Source of the DNA: Antedon mediterranea
Lineage: Eukaryota > Echinodermata > Crinoidea > Comatulida > Antedonidae
Reading direction: 5' to 3'
Assembly (NCBI RefSeq): GCF_964355755.1
Contig: NC_092673.1
Location: 32,435,648 to 32,499,647, forward strand
Length of the DNA: 64,000 nt
In this document: in pieces, positions 49,960 to 61,705 of the stretch
Position numbering within the stretch: position 1 is the stretch's first letter
Layout of the letters: each line of letters begins with the position of its first letter
Position numbers and translations under genes: made by a program
The notes under the pieces: generated by a model
Seen by the model: only the letters and a program-made list of their open reading frames with translations
What the model was told of the DNA's origin: nothing
Databases searched by the model: none

Positions 49960-52900
49960 TTAAAATTGAGTCTTAGGCCTGGTCTCAACCCACTTTGCAA
50001 TCTTCTTATCGGTGCCTACGCGTGCCAGCAGTGCCTTCAGTAGCGGAAGGTTGTCAAGGGCCTTGTCGTCCATAGCAGCTATTTCTGAAAATGCGTTGAA
50101 AAATGCGATGTCCGCTAACGTTATCTATAAATAATAAAAAATACATTATTACCACTACTAGTCACGTTGTTTATCTGCTGTGTTGATGCTTCACTGGCCT
50201 TGAGAATTCTACAACTGCGGTACCCCACCCTTAACCTCAACCCCTCACTAAATCCCCGAGCTAGTAATTTTTAATCTTACTTAATCCATCAGCCTACATC
50301 TAATCCAATCTAATCAATATTATTACTATAAATCTTATTTGTCTATTTTACATGAAATTCGTTAATTATAGACACACGATTTTAGTGGATAATTAATTAA
50401 CAACTTACACTTTTTCCAACCAAGTAGCCTTTGCCGCCGTTGTTTTGTTTTAAATTCTCTTCTAGAGCGGCTCCATAACTTGCAATTTTAGCCGAAGCCT
50501 TTGTTTTTGCTTCAGCCTATAAAAATACAATGCAATAAAATTTAAAAAGTGCTATATTTTACTGTATACGATTGTGAAAGAAAACATATTTTGTTTTCTT
50601 TCATTTCTGTCTGTTAATTTTATAACCAGCGTCACATCAGCAATAATAGATGATTTTAACTTTGATAATCTTTGTCGACCATATATATTTTAAACCCCGT
50701 TGGAAACAAGTTATTATAACAAAATTACGGGTTATCCTGTTTCTGTTTATGTTCTGCTGTTTGTAAATTGTTTCTCGTTTTATGGCAAATAAAATAATGA
50801 AGAATGCTTTTGCCTCATAGGGAGCTGGTTCCAAAGATGGAACCTAGCTGGCCTACCCCCGGTCTCCCCTAAATGTTGAAACTTTCAATTCGTAAGAGGA
50901 AACAAGTTATTATAACAATTTTACGGGTTATCCTGTTTCGGTTCATGTTTTGCTGTTTGTAAATTGTTTCTCGTTTTATGGCAAAAAAAATAATGAAGAA
51001 TGCTTTTGCCTCATAGTGAGCTAGCTGGTTCCAAAGATGGAACCCAGCTGGTCTACCCCCGGTCTCCCCTAAATGTTGAAACTGTCAATTCGTACTTTTA
51101 GTTCAGCACTTAAGACTTCATTACAATATGTAGGGCCAATTCCCCTATTTCAAAATCCTTTATCCTATCCGTCATCGGCCCTATTTTCTTTTAAGCGTGG
51201 TTCCCACTAGAACGCAACGCAGCGACGTGTCGATGCAAAGTGCTGTATAGCGTAATCACAAGTGGGAACCGACGGCGCAATAGTGCTGCAAACATCGCAG
51301 GTTTGATTTCACGCAGGCGGGGCCAAACATAATTATTGGAAGGGAATTTGCTTACGTAGCGTAGATTGCGTTACGTTGCGTCGCTTGGGAACCAAGCTTT
51401 GGCATGCAGTTGTTTGAATTGTTAAAATCTTGTCTCCTAATCGGAGACCAAGGTTCGAACCCCATCGATGTCGTTATATATTATGTGGTTAAATATAATA
51501 TTGAGAGGTTATTTAGAGGGTAAAGTTAATATTTAGGTGTTGGACAGTGGCATACGTGTGCTGTGGATGGCCTGTTAAAGTCACTTGACATGAAACAGTG
51601 CCGCAGTTTCATGTTGTTAAATATGATACCGTACTGGTTCTTGTAGTGGTATTAATACATTTAATGTTGTCGACAAATGCCTACCTTAGGACCTTCTTCT
51701 TTTGTAAAGATAAACTTGTACACCAAATCCATAATTTCACTCAGGGCATTAGTCACGGTGTCAACCTGTGCGTTTTCCTTATTGCCTTTCCCATATAGAT
51801 CTAAAATGAATAAAGCAAGTACTGATAATACAAAAGAGATGGTATATTGGAGGTTATAGAGGAGAACGTTCTTTAAAGATGTACTCTCAAAACATGAACA
51901 ATGAAGATTCATTAAATCATACTTTGAATAGGTTAATTTGTAGTTTAAACAAAGGTCATCACTTCCGTAGAAAAAAAAAACCCCAAAATAATGTTTTCAC
52001 TTATAAAATGACAAAATAAACGGTTATATTCAACCAACAGTTTTTCAGGTAAATAATTTTTCCCGGACCCAATTTTTGGGTCAAAGCATGGACCTATAAA
52101 TTGGATAGTTTATAGATTCATGGTCAAAGTGGATAACTATGTCACATTAAAATGGCATAAAAAAAAACATTTTCAGGGGACAATATATCTTTTCCTACTC
52201 GTTATTATAAATTGTTAAGCTGATAGTGTATATAAAAATGCAACAATAAAACACAGTTCTTACTAAATTCACGGGCTAAGTAATTTGCGATAGCAGCTGA
52301 CATTGCTACAGATGTCCCATCGGCGAGTTTCAAGTTTGGCAGTACTCCGAATGGCATACCTGATGGTAAAATAAACAAGAATATTTCTTACAAAAAACGC
52401 TGCTCGCTTATTGTTATTGCTAAGGTCAAGTCTGGGGGTCACTTCATCACGCCTAGATACTTCAAGTATCCTATTACAAACAAAAACTTCAATGGACTGT
52501 TTTGATAATAATTCAATGATTATCTGACAGCGAATTATATCATGGGACTCATAAATACCAGAATGCTTTGGGATTTGTCGTTAGACTCTTTTCTCAGCCG
52601 TTTTTGGATTCAACAGGTGGTGCCAATAAATTATAGTGGAGTTTCCATTTTAACAAAAATGTCAAAGTGTAGTACTATAAAGCTGCTTGATTTCATCTAA
52701 TGAATGAGTCATCTCGTGTGACGTAGCGGGCTAGAGCAGCAGCGTGAAAAACGTTTTGCGTCAATTCACAAAATGTGTACTACTGAGTGTTAAACAAAAA
52801 TAATTAATAATAAATCATTATTTCTTAAATTATTATAATATAGAATGTAAATAAAAAAGCATCATTCAATAAAGAAAGAATAATTTATGTTACGTTAAAG

Positions 52901-54222
52901 CGAAGTTTTTTGTAAGAAATATTTCATGATTTGCATGTAATGAAGTGATCAGGTGAGATTGTCGGATTTACCAAGATCTTGATATTAATGATGAAGATGT
53001 ATAAACGAACAAAATGCTGTAAGTAAGTAAAACGTAACCTGTTCTAAATTCTGAACATAAATTAATGAAAATTCTGGTAATAGAAAATATTGTTCTCACC
53101 TTAATAAAATAGTATACAGTGTTAAATAAAATATTTTATTCCTAGCTCGAGTCAATTATGTATGCATAGATTTATCTATTTTCTAAAAGTCTACTACCCT
53201 CACTTGTCCTGAAGAAGGATTAGGCCTAGAAGTGTTTTCAGAAAGCTCGACTCTTTCTGACTTTTATTTAGCTTTTTGTATTGTATCTACAGTAACAGCC
53301 ACTGATCCATCCACTCTTTTCAATCATCCATAACAATATACACAATTGTGCATTTACTCTTGCACGTACATTAATTGTGTAAGCATGAATGAAATTGAAT
53401 GAGGAATTTTTATAATTTTTTTCATTCAGCTAGGGGCAGTGAATTCATATTTTTTACACCCGAGGGTACAAAATATGCAAGTCACTGTAGCTCCATTCAA
53501 CCATGCGAAAGATAAATTGTTGTAGTAAAATAATATTGTAGATTGACACGTTAACAAGCACGTTTGTCCAGGTCAGCGTATTGTAAATATTGTTGCACGA
53601 TCGATGCATGAAAACAATGAAATCTATTTGCTGGCTTCGCTGTTCATCGAACATGATAAAGGAAAACGATCACTGAAGTAGAGGTCTATCAACGAGTTAA
53701 AGCTAACAAGTTGGGGATGGAAATTTAAAATTCATAATCCTCTTCCCCTGGGGAAGAGGATTCTGTCTCTCATTGGAGATATACTGACGTGGTTTAAAGA
53801 AAACAAAATGCTGCAGCTTCTATCTAATTCTATATTAATATCTATGAATAATCAAAACTGTAGACCTAAATCTGCGGCCTACATACTAATGTCTAAAACA
53901 TACATATTCAGTTTAAAGCAAAAAAAAAAAAAAAAGGGGGGGGGGGGCTTGTCACATGAATGAATATTATTATAATAAGCTACACACACACAACTTCGTA
54001 TAGGCCGTGTACAAAAGAGCAACATTGTCTACTTCCCATCTTTCAAGATTCAAGACCTGGATTACCGATTATCCTAGATTAATACTTACTAGCTTTATTC
54101 TCGCCCCATGCACTCATTTCAAGCCGTTTGTCTTCGTATTTAACGCCTGCAACTACAAATAGCAGCCTAGCATTCTCTGCTCGACCTCTTGCATCGAAGT
54201 AAGTAAGTGTAAACTTAGACAT
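49960..54222 (-). CDS. Sigma-class glutathione S-transferase 3
   Basis: Five exons on the minus strand: 54090-54222, 52264-52359, 51685-51800, 50409-50516, 49960-50124, giving 205 residues. It starts [20 protein letters not shown] with the catalytic Tyr8. MPFGVLPNLKLADGTSVAMS and AAIANYLAREF form the rest of the glutathione site. The helical domain has ENAQVDTVTNALSEIMDLVY, NNGGKGYLVGKS and ITLADIAFFNAF, ending in AKWVETRPKTQF. It is very close to GST 2, most so in the last exon. The introns are longer and carry a 196-bp tandem duplication, a MITE and a 1.7 kb insertion-rich first intron. The frame is open throughout. Confidence 0.92.
50702..51095. repeat. 196-bp tandem duplication in an intron of GST 3
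   Basis: Two copies about 90 per cent alike, offset by 196 bases, each with GGAAACAAGTTATTATAAC, ACGGGTTATCCTGTTTC and the hairpin-forming GCTGGTTCC ... GGAACC, ending CCTAAATGTTGAAACT. Non-coding. Its sharp edges suggest a recent duplication. Confidence 0.85.
51190..51405. mobile_element. MITE, TGGTTCCCACT family, with internal insertion
   Basis: Ends AAGCGTGGTTCCCACTAGAA and GTCGCTTGGGAACCAAGCTT. The body is longer than in the 16918-17100 copy. Its right half (CAGGCGGGGCCAAACATAAT then TATTGGAAG) also occurs at 27265-27300 in the cyclotransferase-like gene. Confidence 0.65.
51430..51480 (+). mobile_element. Possible tRNA-derived SINE head
   Basis: CTTGTCTCCTAATCGGAGAC followed by AAGGTTCGAACCCC, an anticodon-arm and B-box-like order. 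There is no clear acceptor stem, so a SINE remnant is more likely than a tRNA gene. Confidence 0.35.
53736..53762. other. Perfect 13-bp palindrome
   Basis: AATCCTCTTCCCC, one central T, then GGGGAAGAGGATT, in intron 1 of GST 3. Purpose unknown; a strong cruciform or hairpin candidate. Confidence 0.6.
53920..53947. repeat. Adjacent poly-A and poly-G runs
   Basis: An A-run of about 17 directly followed by a G-run of about 12, in intron 1 of GST 3. Length is likely unstable and prone to sequencing error. Confidence 0.7.
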
Positions 54223-55642
54223 AGTGAGAATCGGGTTGTTATTTAACGAAGTGAACAGTACGACTGATTGAAACTGAATAGACCTATGAATTGGCAAACA
54301 CACTGATTTATACACTACGCTGCTCACACTACAGTGACATGGCATATTTTTCGAAGAGGCCCGGATGTTGACCCAATCGATTAGAATCTAATAAGAAACA
54401 CAAAGAGCAAACCAGGGTTAGTTATTAATGTCTTGATAGGCTACGCTCAGTGTTCATATTCGAAACATAATCTCATAGCTCATCGGCGAAAGTACCGTTA
54501 AGTGGCGGATGCAGAATCTTAAAATGAGGGGGTCGGGTGGAGACACACACGGGCTTAGCAACTGTTAAGTTAAGCGCCGAACTTAACCCTTCAGAAGTTT
54601 TAGACACATATTTAATGCCCGTTATTATTCCTCATGGATGACCCTGATAGTTCACTAATGATACTACAGTAATTGTAATCTGGTTGTGGGTATAAGGCAC
54701 GGTCTACTTTATGCGACAAATATCCCGGATGCATAATTCATCCCAGGTGCCTGAAATTGTGAAATTATCCACACATGGAGGTATAAATACTGCAAGATCC
54801 ACATATTATAAAGCTCTGTCTACACCATCATATATAGTGTAAACAGACCTTTATGTAGAAAGCCCTAAAAATATGAAGGTATATGGATCTTCAGATTGTA
54901 CAAACTGGTTTCACACGCACGCAATGGGTGTAATGGGTAATTTTACGTAACAATGATTGTAGTGGCAGTGCGACTGAACGATATTAAAAATGCCAAGTCA
55001 TCTAAGCAAAACAATCTAAGGTAACCCGATATGAATTAATATTTGAAGACTACTTCTTGTATTGTATCGCATTATCCAGCACAAAAGAGATTGTTTGCTA
55101 AACGTTATACCATGATTCATTAATTTTCACTATGAGTGCCATGGACTTGATAATGTAACGACATCCTTACAATTCCCTAGAAAATGCGACGAGCGGCCTA
55201 CAGTCCTACTGTATCCCCGACTGTATCCGATCCAGGAAGACTGTATGTTTATCATTATCAATTATCAACAGCTCTGACAAAATAACAGACAAGAAGGCCT
55301 TGTTACTTTTCATAAACAAATGAACATTGGGGTGGTCCTCTATTTATCTCCCATCCCCCTTATCAATGTCTTCATGGGATCGCGGGCCGCCCCACCGTTC
55401 TTGGAAATACCAACATCATCATCTCTACTTTGCTTTTTACTGTTAGCATGCACACAAAATAATAATAATATCGAAAAATACGCCCTCTAAATTAGTCAAA
55501 CAAGTCGCGCGCGTTGCGCGATTTGTTAAAAATCCTATGGTAACGTGTAGGTGTCCACGGATACGAATGACAACAAACCGCATTACTTTTTACTGAACTC
55601 AGCTTGCTGAACACGTACACTATTTAAAAGCCTACATTTATC
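54223..55642. other. Divergent region between GST 3 and unknown gene 1
   Basis: 1.4 kb holding two divergent promoters. On the GST side GTATAAATC (minus strand, about 54305-54313) lies about 85 bases before the GST 3 ATG. A MITE fragment with AAGCTCTGTCTACACCATCA is at 54809-54855. The last 100 bases are nearly identical to the region before unknown gene 2. No other gene seen. Confidence 0.6.
55548..55642 (+). promoter_or_regulatory. Promoter and 5' untranslated block of unknown gene 1, duplicated before unknown gene 2
   Basis: GTCCACGGATACGAATGACA, ACAAACCGCATTACTTTTTA and CTTGCTGAACACGTA recur almost unchanged at 61610-61705. Upstream, ATCCTATGGTAAC reads inverted as GTTACCATAGGAT, which resembles half of an RFX X-box. 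That resemblance is weak evidence. Confidence 0.5.
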
Positions 55643-56971
55643 ATGGATATCCAAACAAGAATCAGAGAATTCATTGAAAAACGATCCAAAAATAAAGCGA
55701 CAAAGGTAAGTAACGAAATTGTTGATATGAAAATGAATATATCTTGCAGTTCCCAAGTTAATCAGCCTAGATGATCCTCCTCTACATTAAACAAACCATG
55801 GACCTATACATTTGTATAGCTGCATGGTCAAACAGAATAAAATTGTACATAAAAAACATATGATGATATAAACCATTACTTGTTTCATTATTTTTTTTAG
55901 GAGAGTCGCCCATCTTCACCTTGGTGGAGACGATTCTCTCGGTTTAGAAAGTTTTTCAAACGGCAAAGAAAAACCAAGGTGAGACAAACGATATATACTG
56001 TATACATTATGACAAAGCATTAATATCGTTTATTCATAATTAAGAGATTTTAATAATTGTAAATTGATTTATACGATTGCTATACTTTTTATTTTGTTTA
56101 GGTTTCTCCTATTGCAGCAGAATCTGAGACTTGCAACAATACAACTTTACCAACGTCTCAATCCCGAGCAAGTATTCTCAGAAGAATAATTCGTAGGCTA
56201 GAACTCTTACGTTCAAAGTCTGAATCCCGAGCAAATGAGAGCAGCTTGCAGGACCAAATGCAACCATCCGTGTCATCTTGTGACAGTGTTGCAGCAGACA
56301 TAGACTCTGCCGGTGATAAGCCATCATCTCCACATCGAAACCTTGCCTGGACAGTGTCATTCACTGATGACGTGGCTGAGAAAACTCAAGCCAATGAAAT
56401 GAAATCGACAGAAGAGAAAGAAAAGATTGACCCTAGGGTGTTCTGGAGACTTGTAAATGCCGACTCTTCTCGACTTAATAAAGACGAATGGGCGAGCGTT
56501 GACGGCGACAACGTATTTTATGAAAGCAGCAATGAAGGTGATACGAATATGTCTGCGTTATCCCGCAACCTGCAAGCACTGCAAGACTTTGGTGAAGAAA
56601 TGGCATATATGATAAACCGTGCTACAGACACATGGTCAAAAATCTGTAGGGGACCTTTTCCACATCTACAGGATCTAAGCAAAGACGAAGTGACTGAAAT
56701 GATGTCTCGTGACTGCATTGACAACACAAATCTGTTGATACCAATCTTCGATGACATCATGAAGGATATATATGACATCATGAATGTCATTGACGATCAT
56801 TTTGGCTTGCAAATAGATTTCAAGGATAGAATTCAACTTGAAAGAAGTTTAAGAGATAAACGTCCTGGTATGATGAATCTAGCCAAATCATACATGAAGC
56901 CAAAAGCCTTTCCTACAGCAAACTTCAGAGGTGAATTGGACACTGTTGAAGAATTACAACTTGAGGTCTAA
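55643..56971 (+). CDS. Unrecognised three-exon gene 1 (basic N terminus, conserved C-terminal helical domain)
   Basis: Exons 55643-55705, 55901-55978, 56102-56971, 336 residues, phase 0 at both introns. The start MDIQTRIREFIEKRSKNKAT is shared residue for residue with the paralog at 61706. Exon 2 is strongly basic (PSSPWWRRFSRFRKFFKRQR), suggesting binding to nucleic acid, acidic membrane or a nuclear signal. Then comes a serine-rich variable segment followed by LAWTVSFTDD. A conserved C-terminal part has FWRLVNADSS, DEWASV, ALSRNLQALQDFGEEMAYMI, WSKICRGPFPHLQDLSKDEV and PKAFPTANFRGEL. There is no signal peptide or membrane segment. I cannot name the family. It lies divergent to GST 3, as the paralog does to GST 4. 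Confidence 0.75.
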
Positions 56972-57683
56972 CTTATGTCGCCTAACGCTTTCACACAGTT
57001 TGAACGCAAAAATAATTTTCACTATTGAAACTGAACTCAAATTGACCATTATTATTGTTATTAACTCTATCTAATTGGTTACGATCTTAAGGAATTCGGC
57101 TACATGGATGCACTTCCGATAACGTATAAATGAACACTGTTTGGAATCGAGAAATCTACAAAGAATCCGAATACCAGTAATTACCTCCGGAACATTGTAC
57201 AATAAAATTGCAATGAAAAACTATGTTAATATTGTTTCGTTTCATTTAATGTTTTTTTAGTATTTAGGTAGTGGATTATTGAAATCTTTTATTATAATGG
57301 AAAAATATGTGTATAAAGATTGAGAGAGATAGGCCTACTGTACATGGAATAGGACTTAAGCTGCTTTCACATCGAGGAGGAAAAATATCGCGAGCGTATA
57401 GCGTGCTTTTATATTGAATTCGGTTATCCGTAGTCATTCATGCTCACTGCTGATTGGACAAAATAAAAAAAAATTCTACGAAATTAGCAAACAAATATGG
57501 TGTCTTGATCTATTGCTCCTAATCAGATATGGATTCAAATCGTACGAATTTGGTGTGAACGATCCTATGCTTACATTGAACCCATTTTCCAAGATATTTT
57601 TTCTCAAGGCACACCGGACCGAATCCGGCCATCGCTTGTTGGCAGAATTTTACGCATACGTTGTTGTGAGTTGTGTCATGAAT
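56972..57683. other. Intergenic region between unknown gene 1 and GST 4 (convergent)
   Basis: 3' untranslated sequences of two converging genes. AATAAAATTGCAATG near 57200 is a possible polyadenylation signal for unknown gene 1. A 132-codon plus frame at 57414-57812 overlaps the GST 4 last exon antisense and has no motif. Nothing else recognised. Confidence 0.5.
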
Positions 57684-60600
57684 TTAATATTGGGTCTTTG
57701 GTCTTTTTTTAATCCACTCTGCAATCTTCTCATTGGCACTCACACGGCCCATCAACGCCTTCAGCTTCGGAGCATTATCAAGAGCGTCTGCCTTCAGAGT
57801 CAGTATTTCTGAATATGCGTTGAAAAATGCGATGTCAGCCAAGGTCAACTATAATAATAAATTGATAATAAAATAAAACAGATTTAATAAAATATTAATA
57901 CAGTATTATATATAAAGACAATTGTGTAAATATGCCTACAATTGAAGGGTTAAGCGTATTTGCACTGAACCGGCCACTCGTTCATTCTCATCTTTTCACC
58001 TTATAAAAATGTATTATAGCGCCGGTGTCTCCCACGCACCCATGTGGAGCTCGCGGCGCTTTGTGCATTAGCAACGTGTCAGTACATCAGCGAACAGCGA
58101 CGTCTTCATGTTGGTCTTGAAACAGTTTTTGGAATAGTGGAGCATTTTTAAAACTAATGCTGGTAAACTGTTCCATAATTCGAAGCTACACCCATGCTAG
58201 TGCTAACTGCAAAGGTGCAAACAATTAAATTAACAACCACTAGGCAAACTGGTAGGGTACCCATATTCCTCTGTATTACACACAGGTTCTGTTTCTTTGA
58301 AGACAATAACCTCAACTTACACTATTTCCAACTAAGTAACCATCGCCGCCATTGTTTTCTTTCAAACCTTTCTCCATGGCAACACCATAACTTTCGACTC
58401 TCGATGTAAAATTTTTCAACGTTTCCGCCTATACATAAAATGTCAACATTAAAGCCGTATGATTTTCTATAAAAGTGATATCCACAAATATGGAGTGATA
58501 TAACATCATTGTGTCCATATATATGGGCATTTTTTTGTCACATAAAGTAGACAGAGAACTAGACACAATTAATGTTTTTAACAATTAATTTTGCTATCGT
58601 TGGAATAAAGTGGAATAAAGATAAATAAATAATGATACGTGAAATCAAGCTAGAATATAATATGTATGTGTGATACGGTTTAGGAATAGTAAACAAATCT
58701 TTAGTTCAAAAAAAGCTTGGCGTTTTAGTATGATGGATATATACCTTAGCGTCTTCGTTTTCTCCTAGAACGTGAGTATAGTACAAACCGATAACCTCAT
58801 GTAAAGCATTGGTGATGACGTCAATCTGTGCACTTTCCCAGTTACTTTTACCATAATAACCTGAATTCAACACAATAAAAATATCGTGTCGTAAGTAAGT
58901 GTTGTAATAAAATGATATTGTCAAATTTATTTCATTTGCCATTTATTTATTTTCATTCAATCTTATTTGTTCAAATTGTCACTTGAAATGCATTCAATAG
59001 GCTACACATCACAATACAAAGATTACAAAAACAATAGCAAAAACAACTCGTTACAAAAAATGAAGAGGTTGTTCTTACCAAATTCTCTGGCTAAGTAGTT
59101 TGATATTGCTAAAGTCATTGATAAGGTTTTTCCATCGACTGTTAAGTTTGGTACTACTCCGTATAGCGCCTCTGAAACGAGCAAGAACGCATTGAAGGAT
59201 GACAATGGAGGTGATGGTATAAAAGAGATGAAACAAATTGCCAAAGCAGATAGTTGGGCCGAGAACGCGTTCAAAACTACGAGTTTCCGGGGTTTGAACT
59301 GATCATGTCGCAGCCACAGATAAACCCTTTTATCTCCGAAGCTAAGCATCCTGTTTTGATATTTCCTTTTCAAAATGAATGATGGATTTCCGTAATTGTG
59401 ACAAAACTTGACAAAAAAGTGTGAATATTATAATCAATACGTAAGATTCATGAATAGTTATGGTAAACAATGTGAACACGCGAATACCTACATGTTTACC
59501 TATAAACTCACCCCATACTGTGACCTCCTTCCACCCATATACACTGTATACATAATGTTTGTTTACATGCATTTAAATGAGTGGAAAATAAACGAAACGA
59601 AACCCTGCAGTGTAGGGGCCTAACATAAACAATGATATTGCAAAAAATTGTAATAGCTACATAGGTCCAAACTAGACATTTTCCCCGATGTTTTCCAGCT
59701 CAGTACGTAAATCTGTCATATAATGTACAGGTTTGAAAGCCCATCCCGATTTCACCCCAAATTTATTGATTTATTTATTATAATGTAGAAATACAAAAAA
59801 GAATCCCACCCCGACATCACTCCAAATTTATTATTTATTTTTTATTTATTAGGCCTATAATGCAACCAGAGATACATAAAAAAGGGAGGAGGGGGGGGGG
59901 GTGGGGGAGAGCAAATAGCAGCGAAAAGAAATTAAAGATGAACAGGTGGAAAGAGATAGCCTCTTTCTACAAATTCACGATGGCGGATAAAATCTAAAAT
60001 GGCTGCCGATTTTGAAAGTCAATCATAACAACAGGATGCTGAGCTTATGTCTGGCTGCGACAAATACCGAAACAGTACTTTATGTACATATTCTCTCAAC
60101 GGCGCGCAGTGTTTAGCGCTTGATCGTGTCGCAGCCACATATATACCCTTTGATCTCTAGAGCTCAGCATCCTGTCTTTAGTTGCCTTGGTATACCGTAA
60201 CGTTCTCATACACTGAAAGATATCCGTTTATTGGGAAATATACTTTGTCTCCCTATTATGTTATGTAAACCATTAAAACGGATATAATTACCGTACATCG
60301 CATAAACTCCACTTCGTTTTGTCAATACAGGTATATTATAAATATTATAATTTTGTGTTATAATAATAACACACATTATTAATTATAATCATACCAGTAA
60401 CAACAACCCTTCAATGTTTATAGTCTGACACTTAATTTTTAAATGTTATTAAACTTGGAAGACACGATTGAGCTGTTAATCAAACGTACATTTATAGAGG
60501 TCCTCAGTTAGCGGATCAAATCATATTATAATATGATTTTCAATAGACTGTGCTATTTAGGCATACGTATGGAAGTAAAAATTGCCGCGTCATTTTTGTA

Positions 60601-61244
60601 AACCACCCGATTAAAGTGGTAACATGATACTGCTGCATTGCTGGGAATAATCAATCAGCAAACATTCAAACGACAAAAGTCATGAAAAATCCACCACGAC
60701 CACTCCCTCCCCTCCACTCCCTCCCCTCCACTCCCTCCCCTCCACTCCCTCTCCTCCACTCCCTCTCCTCCACTCCCTCCCCTCCACTCCCTCTCCTCCA
60801 CTCCCTCTCCTCCACTCCCTCCCCTCCACTCCCTCTCCTCCACTCCCTCTCCTCCTCCTGAGAAATTGTTTGTATGATTGAGGTAGGTATGTTGTGTAAA
60901 TGGTTCGTACGATTGGTTGTGTACGAAAAAAACACGCTACATAGGATTGCCTACACAATGAGAACTTCATGTACAAGCCTGTGTATTTGGCAAACTGTAG
61001 AGTAGTAGACCAGCTTATTGGCCCAGCTATTGACGACTCAAAGCTTAGCCACATGCATGAGTTAACGCATTTCCGTGCACGACTGCTAATTCAAATTAAA
61101 CTGCTTACTGCTTTTGAAAGAGATCGGCCATTCTTCTTCTGTAAATCGTATGTCTTTGTATTCAACACCAGCAAGAGCAAAAAGGAACCTTGCATCTTCA
61201 CACCGACCCCTTGCATCAAAATATAACAGTTCGTACGAAGGCAT
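57684..61244 (-). CDS. Sigma-class glutathione S-transferase 4
   Basis: Five exons on the minus strand: 61109-61244, 59079-59171, 58745-58860, 58321-58428, 57684-57848, giving 205 residues. It is the most diverged of the four: MPSYELLYFDARGRCEDARF at the start (Tyr8 kept), LYGVVPNLTVDGKTLSMTLA, ISNYLAREF, ESAQIDVITNALHEVIGLYY, NNGGDGYLVGNS, LTLADIAFFNAY and an end in AEWIKKRPKTQY. Exon 2 is one codon shorter than in the paralogs. The introns hold a 14-bp minisatellite (60701-60858) and a MITE (58449-58565). Its start is only 461 bases from the divergent unknown gene 2, so a shared promoter region is likely. The frame is open. Confidence 0.91.
58449..58565. mobile_element. MITE remnant of the 5.4 kb transposon family, copy 4
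   Basis: Inner words AATATGGAGTGATATAACAT, CATTGTGTCCATATATATGG and TTTTGTCACATAAAGTAGACA match the other copies, but the left end is eroded (TTAAAGCCGT). Confidence 0.6.
59172..61108. other. 1.9 kb first intron of GST 4
   Basis: It contains a G-rich run near 59884-59905, the 14-bp minisatellite at 60701-60858, and two direct copies of a word group (TGATCGTGTCGCAGCCACA and CTCAGCATCCTG) near 59300-59355 and 60120-60175. No coding sequence recognised. Confidence 0.55.
60701..60858. repeat. 14-bp pyrimidine-strand minisatellite (about 11 copies)
   Basis: Units CACTCCCTCCCCTC and CACTCCCTCTCCTC. Nearly all pyrimidine on the plus strand and purine on the minus strand, so triplex formation is possible. 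Since 14 is not divisible by 3, the minus strand is open in all three frames with a 14-residue EGVEGREWRGGSGG-type period; these peptides are not genes. Confidence 0.9.
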
Positions 61245-61705
61245 GATTAGACCTAACGTATACTAAATGAACACTCTAGTCTAAGAAAATAAATAAACCA
61301 AGCCTACCGCACCACCAAACAAGCTATATAGATAAAATACAATTTATCAGTGGACATTATTTGCATAAGGGGTCATATACAGTCCGACTGTAAACATACA
61401 AGTAGTCTAGATTGAAACATTAAGCATTATGACTTCTTTTATTACATTGTGCAGCCTGCAATATAAAATCATATGCATTTCAATAAAATAATATTGACAT
61501 TTTTAATCCGCCATATAATGGCTCGTTAGCAAAATTGTAAATAGCGCCCCCTATGGTTGCCACGTGCGTTGCGCGCGGTTTATATAAAACTCTATGACAA
61601 CGCGTGCAGTGGCCACGGATACGAATGACAACAAACCGCATTACTTTTTTACTGAACTCAGCTAGCTTGCTGAACACGTAAACTATTTTAAAGCCTACAT
61701 TTATC
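61245..61705. promoter_or_regulatory. Bidirectional promoter region between GST 4 and unknown gene 2
   Basis: 461 bases between two divergent starts. The part from about 61610 on is nearly identical to the region before unknown gene 1, and GCCCCCTATGGTTGCCACGT resembles an RFX-type or E-box-containing element. No TATA box at a convincing distance. Confidence 0.5.

Noticed and set aside
51661-51912. 83-codon minus frame taken as a gene of its own
   Set aside because: It is exon 3 of GST 3 read through into intron sequence.
57414-57812. 132-codon plus frame
   Set aside because: It overlaps the last exon of GST 4 on the opposite strand and shows no motif.
60655-61054. Gly/Glu/Arg-repeat proteins on the minus strand
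   Set aside because: They are the three frames of a 14-bp minisatellite within a GST intron.
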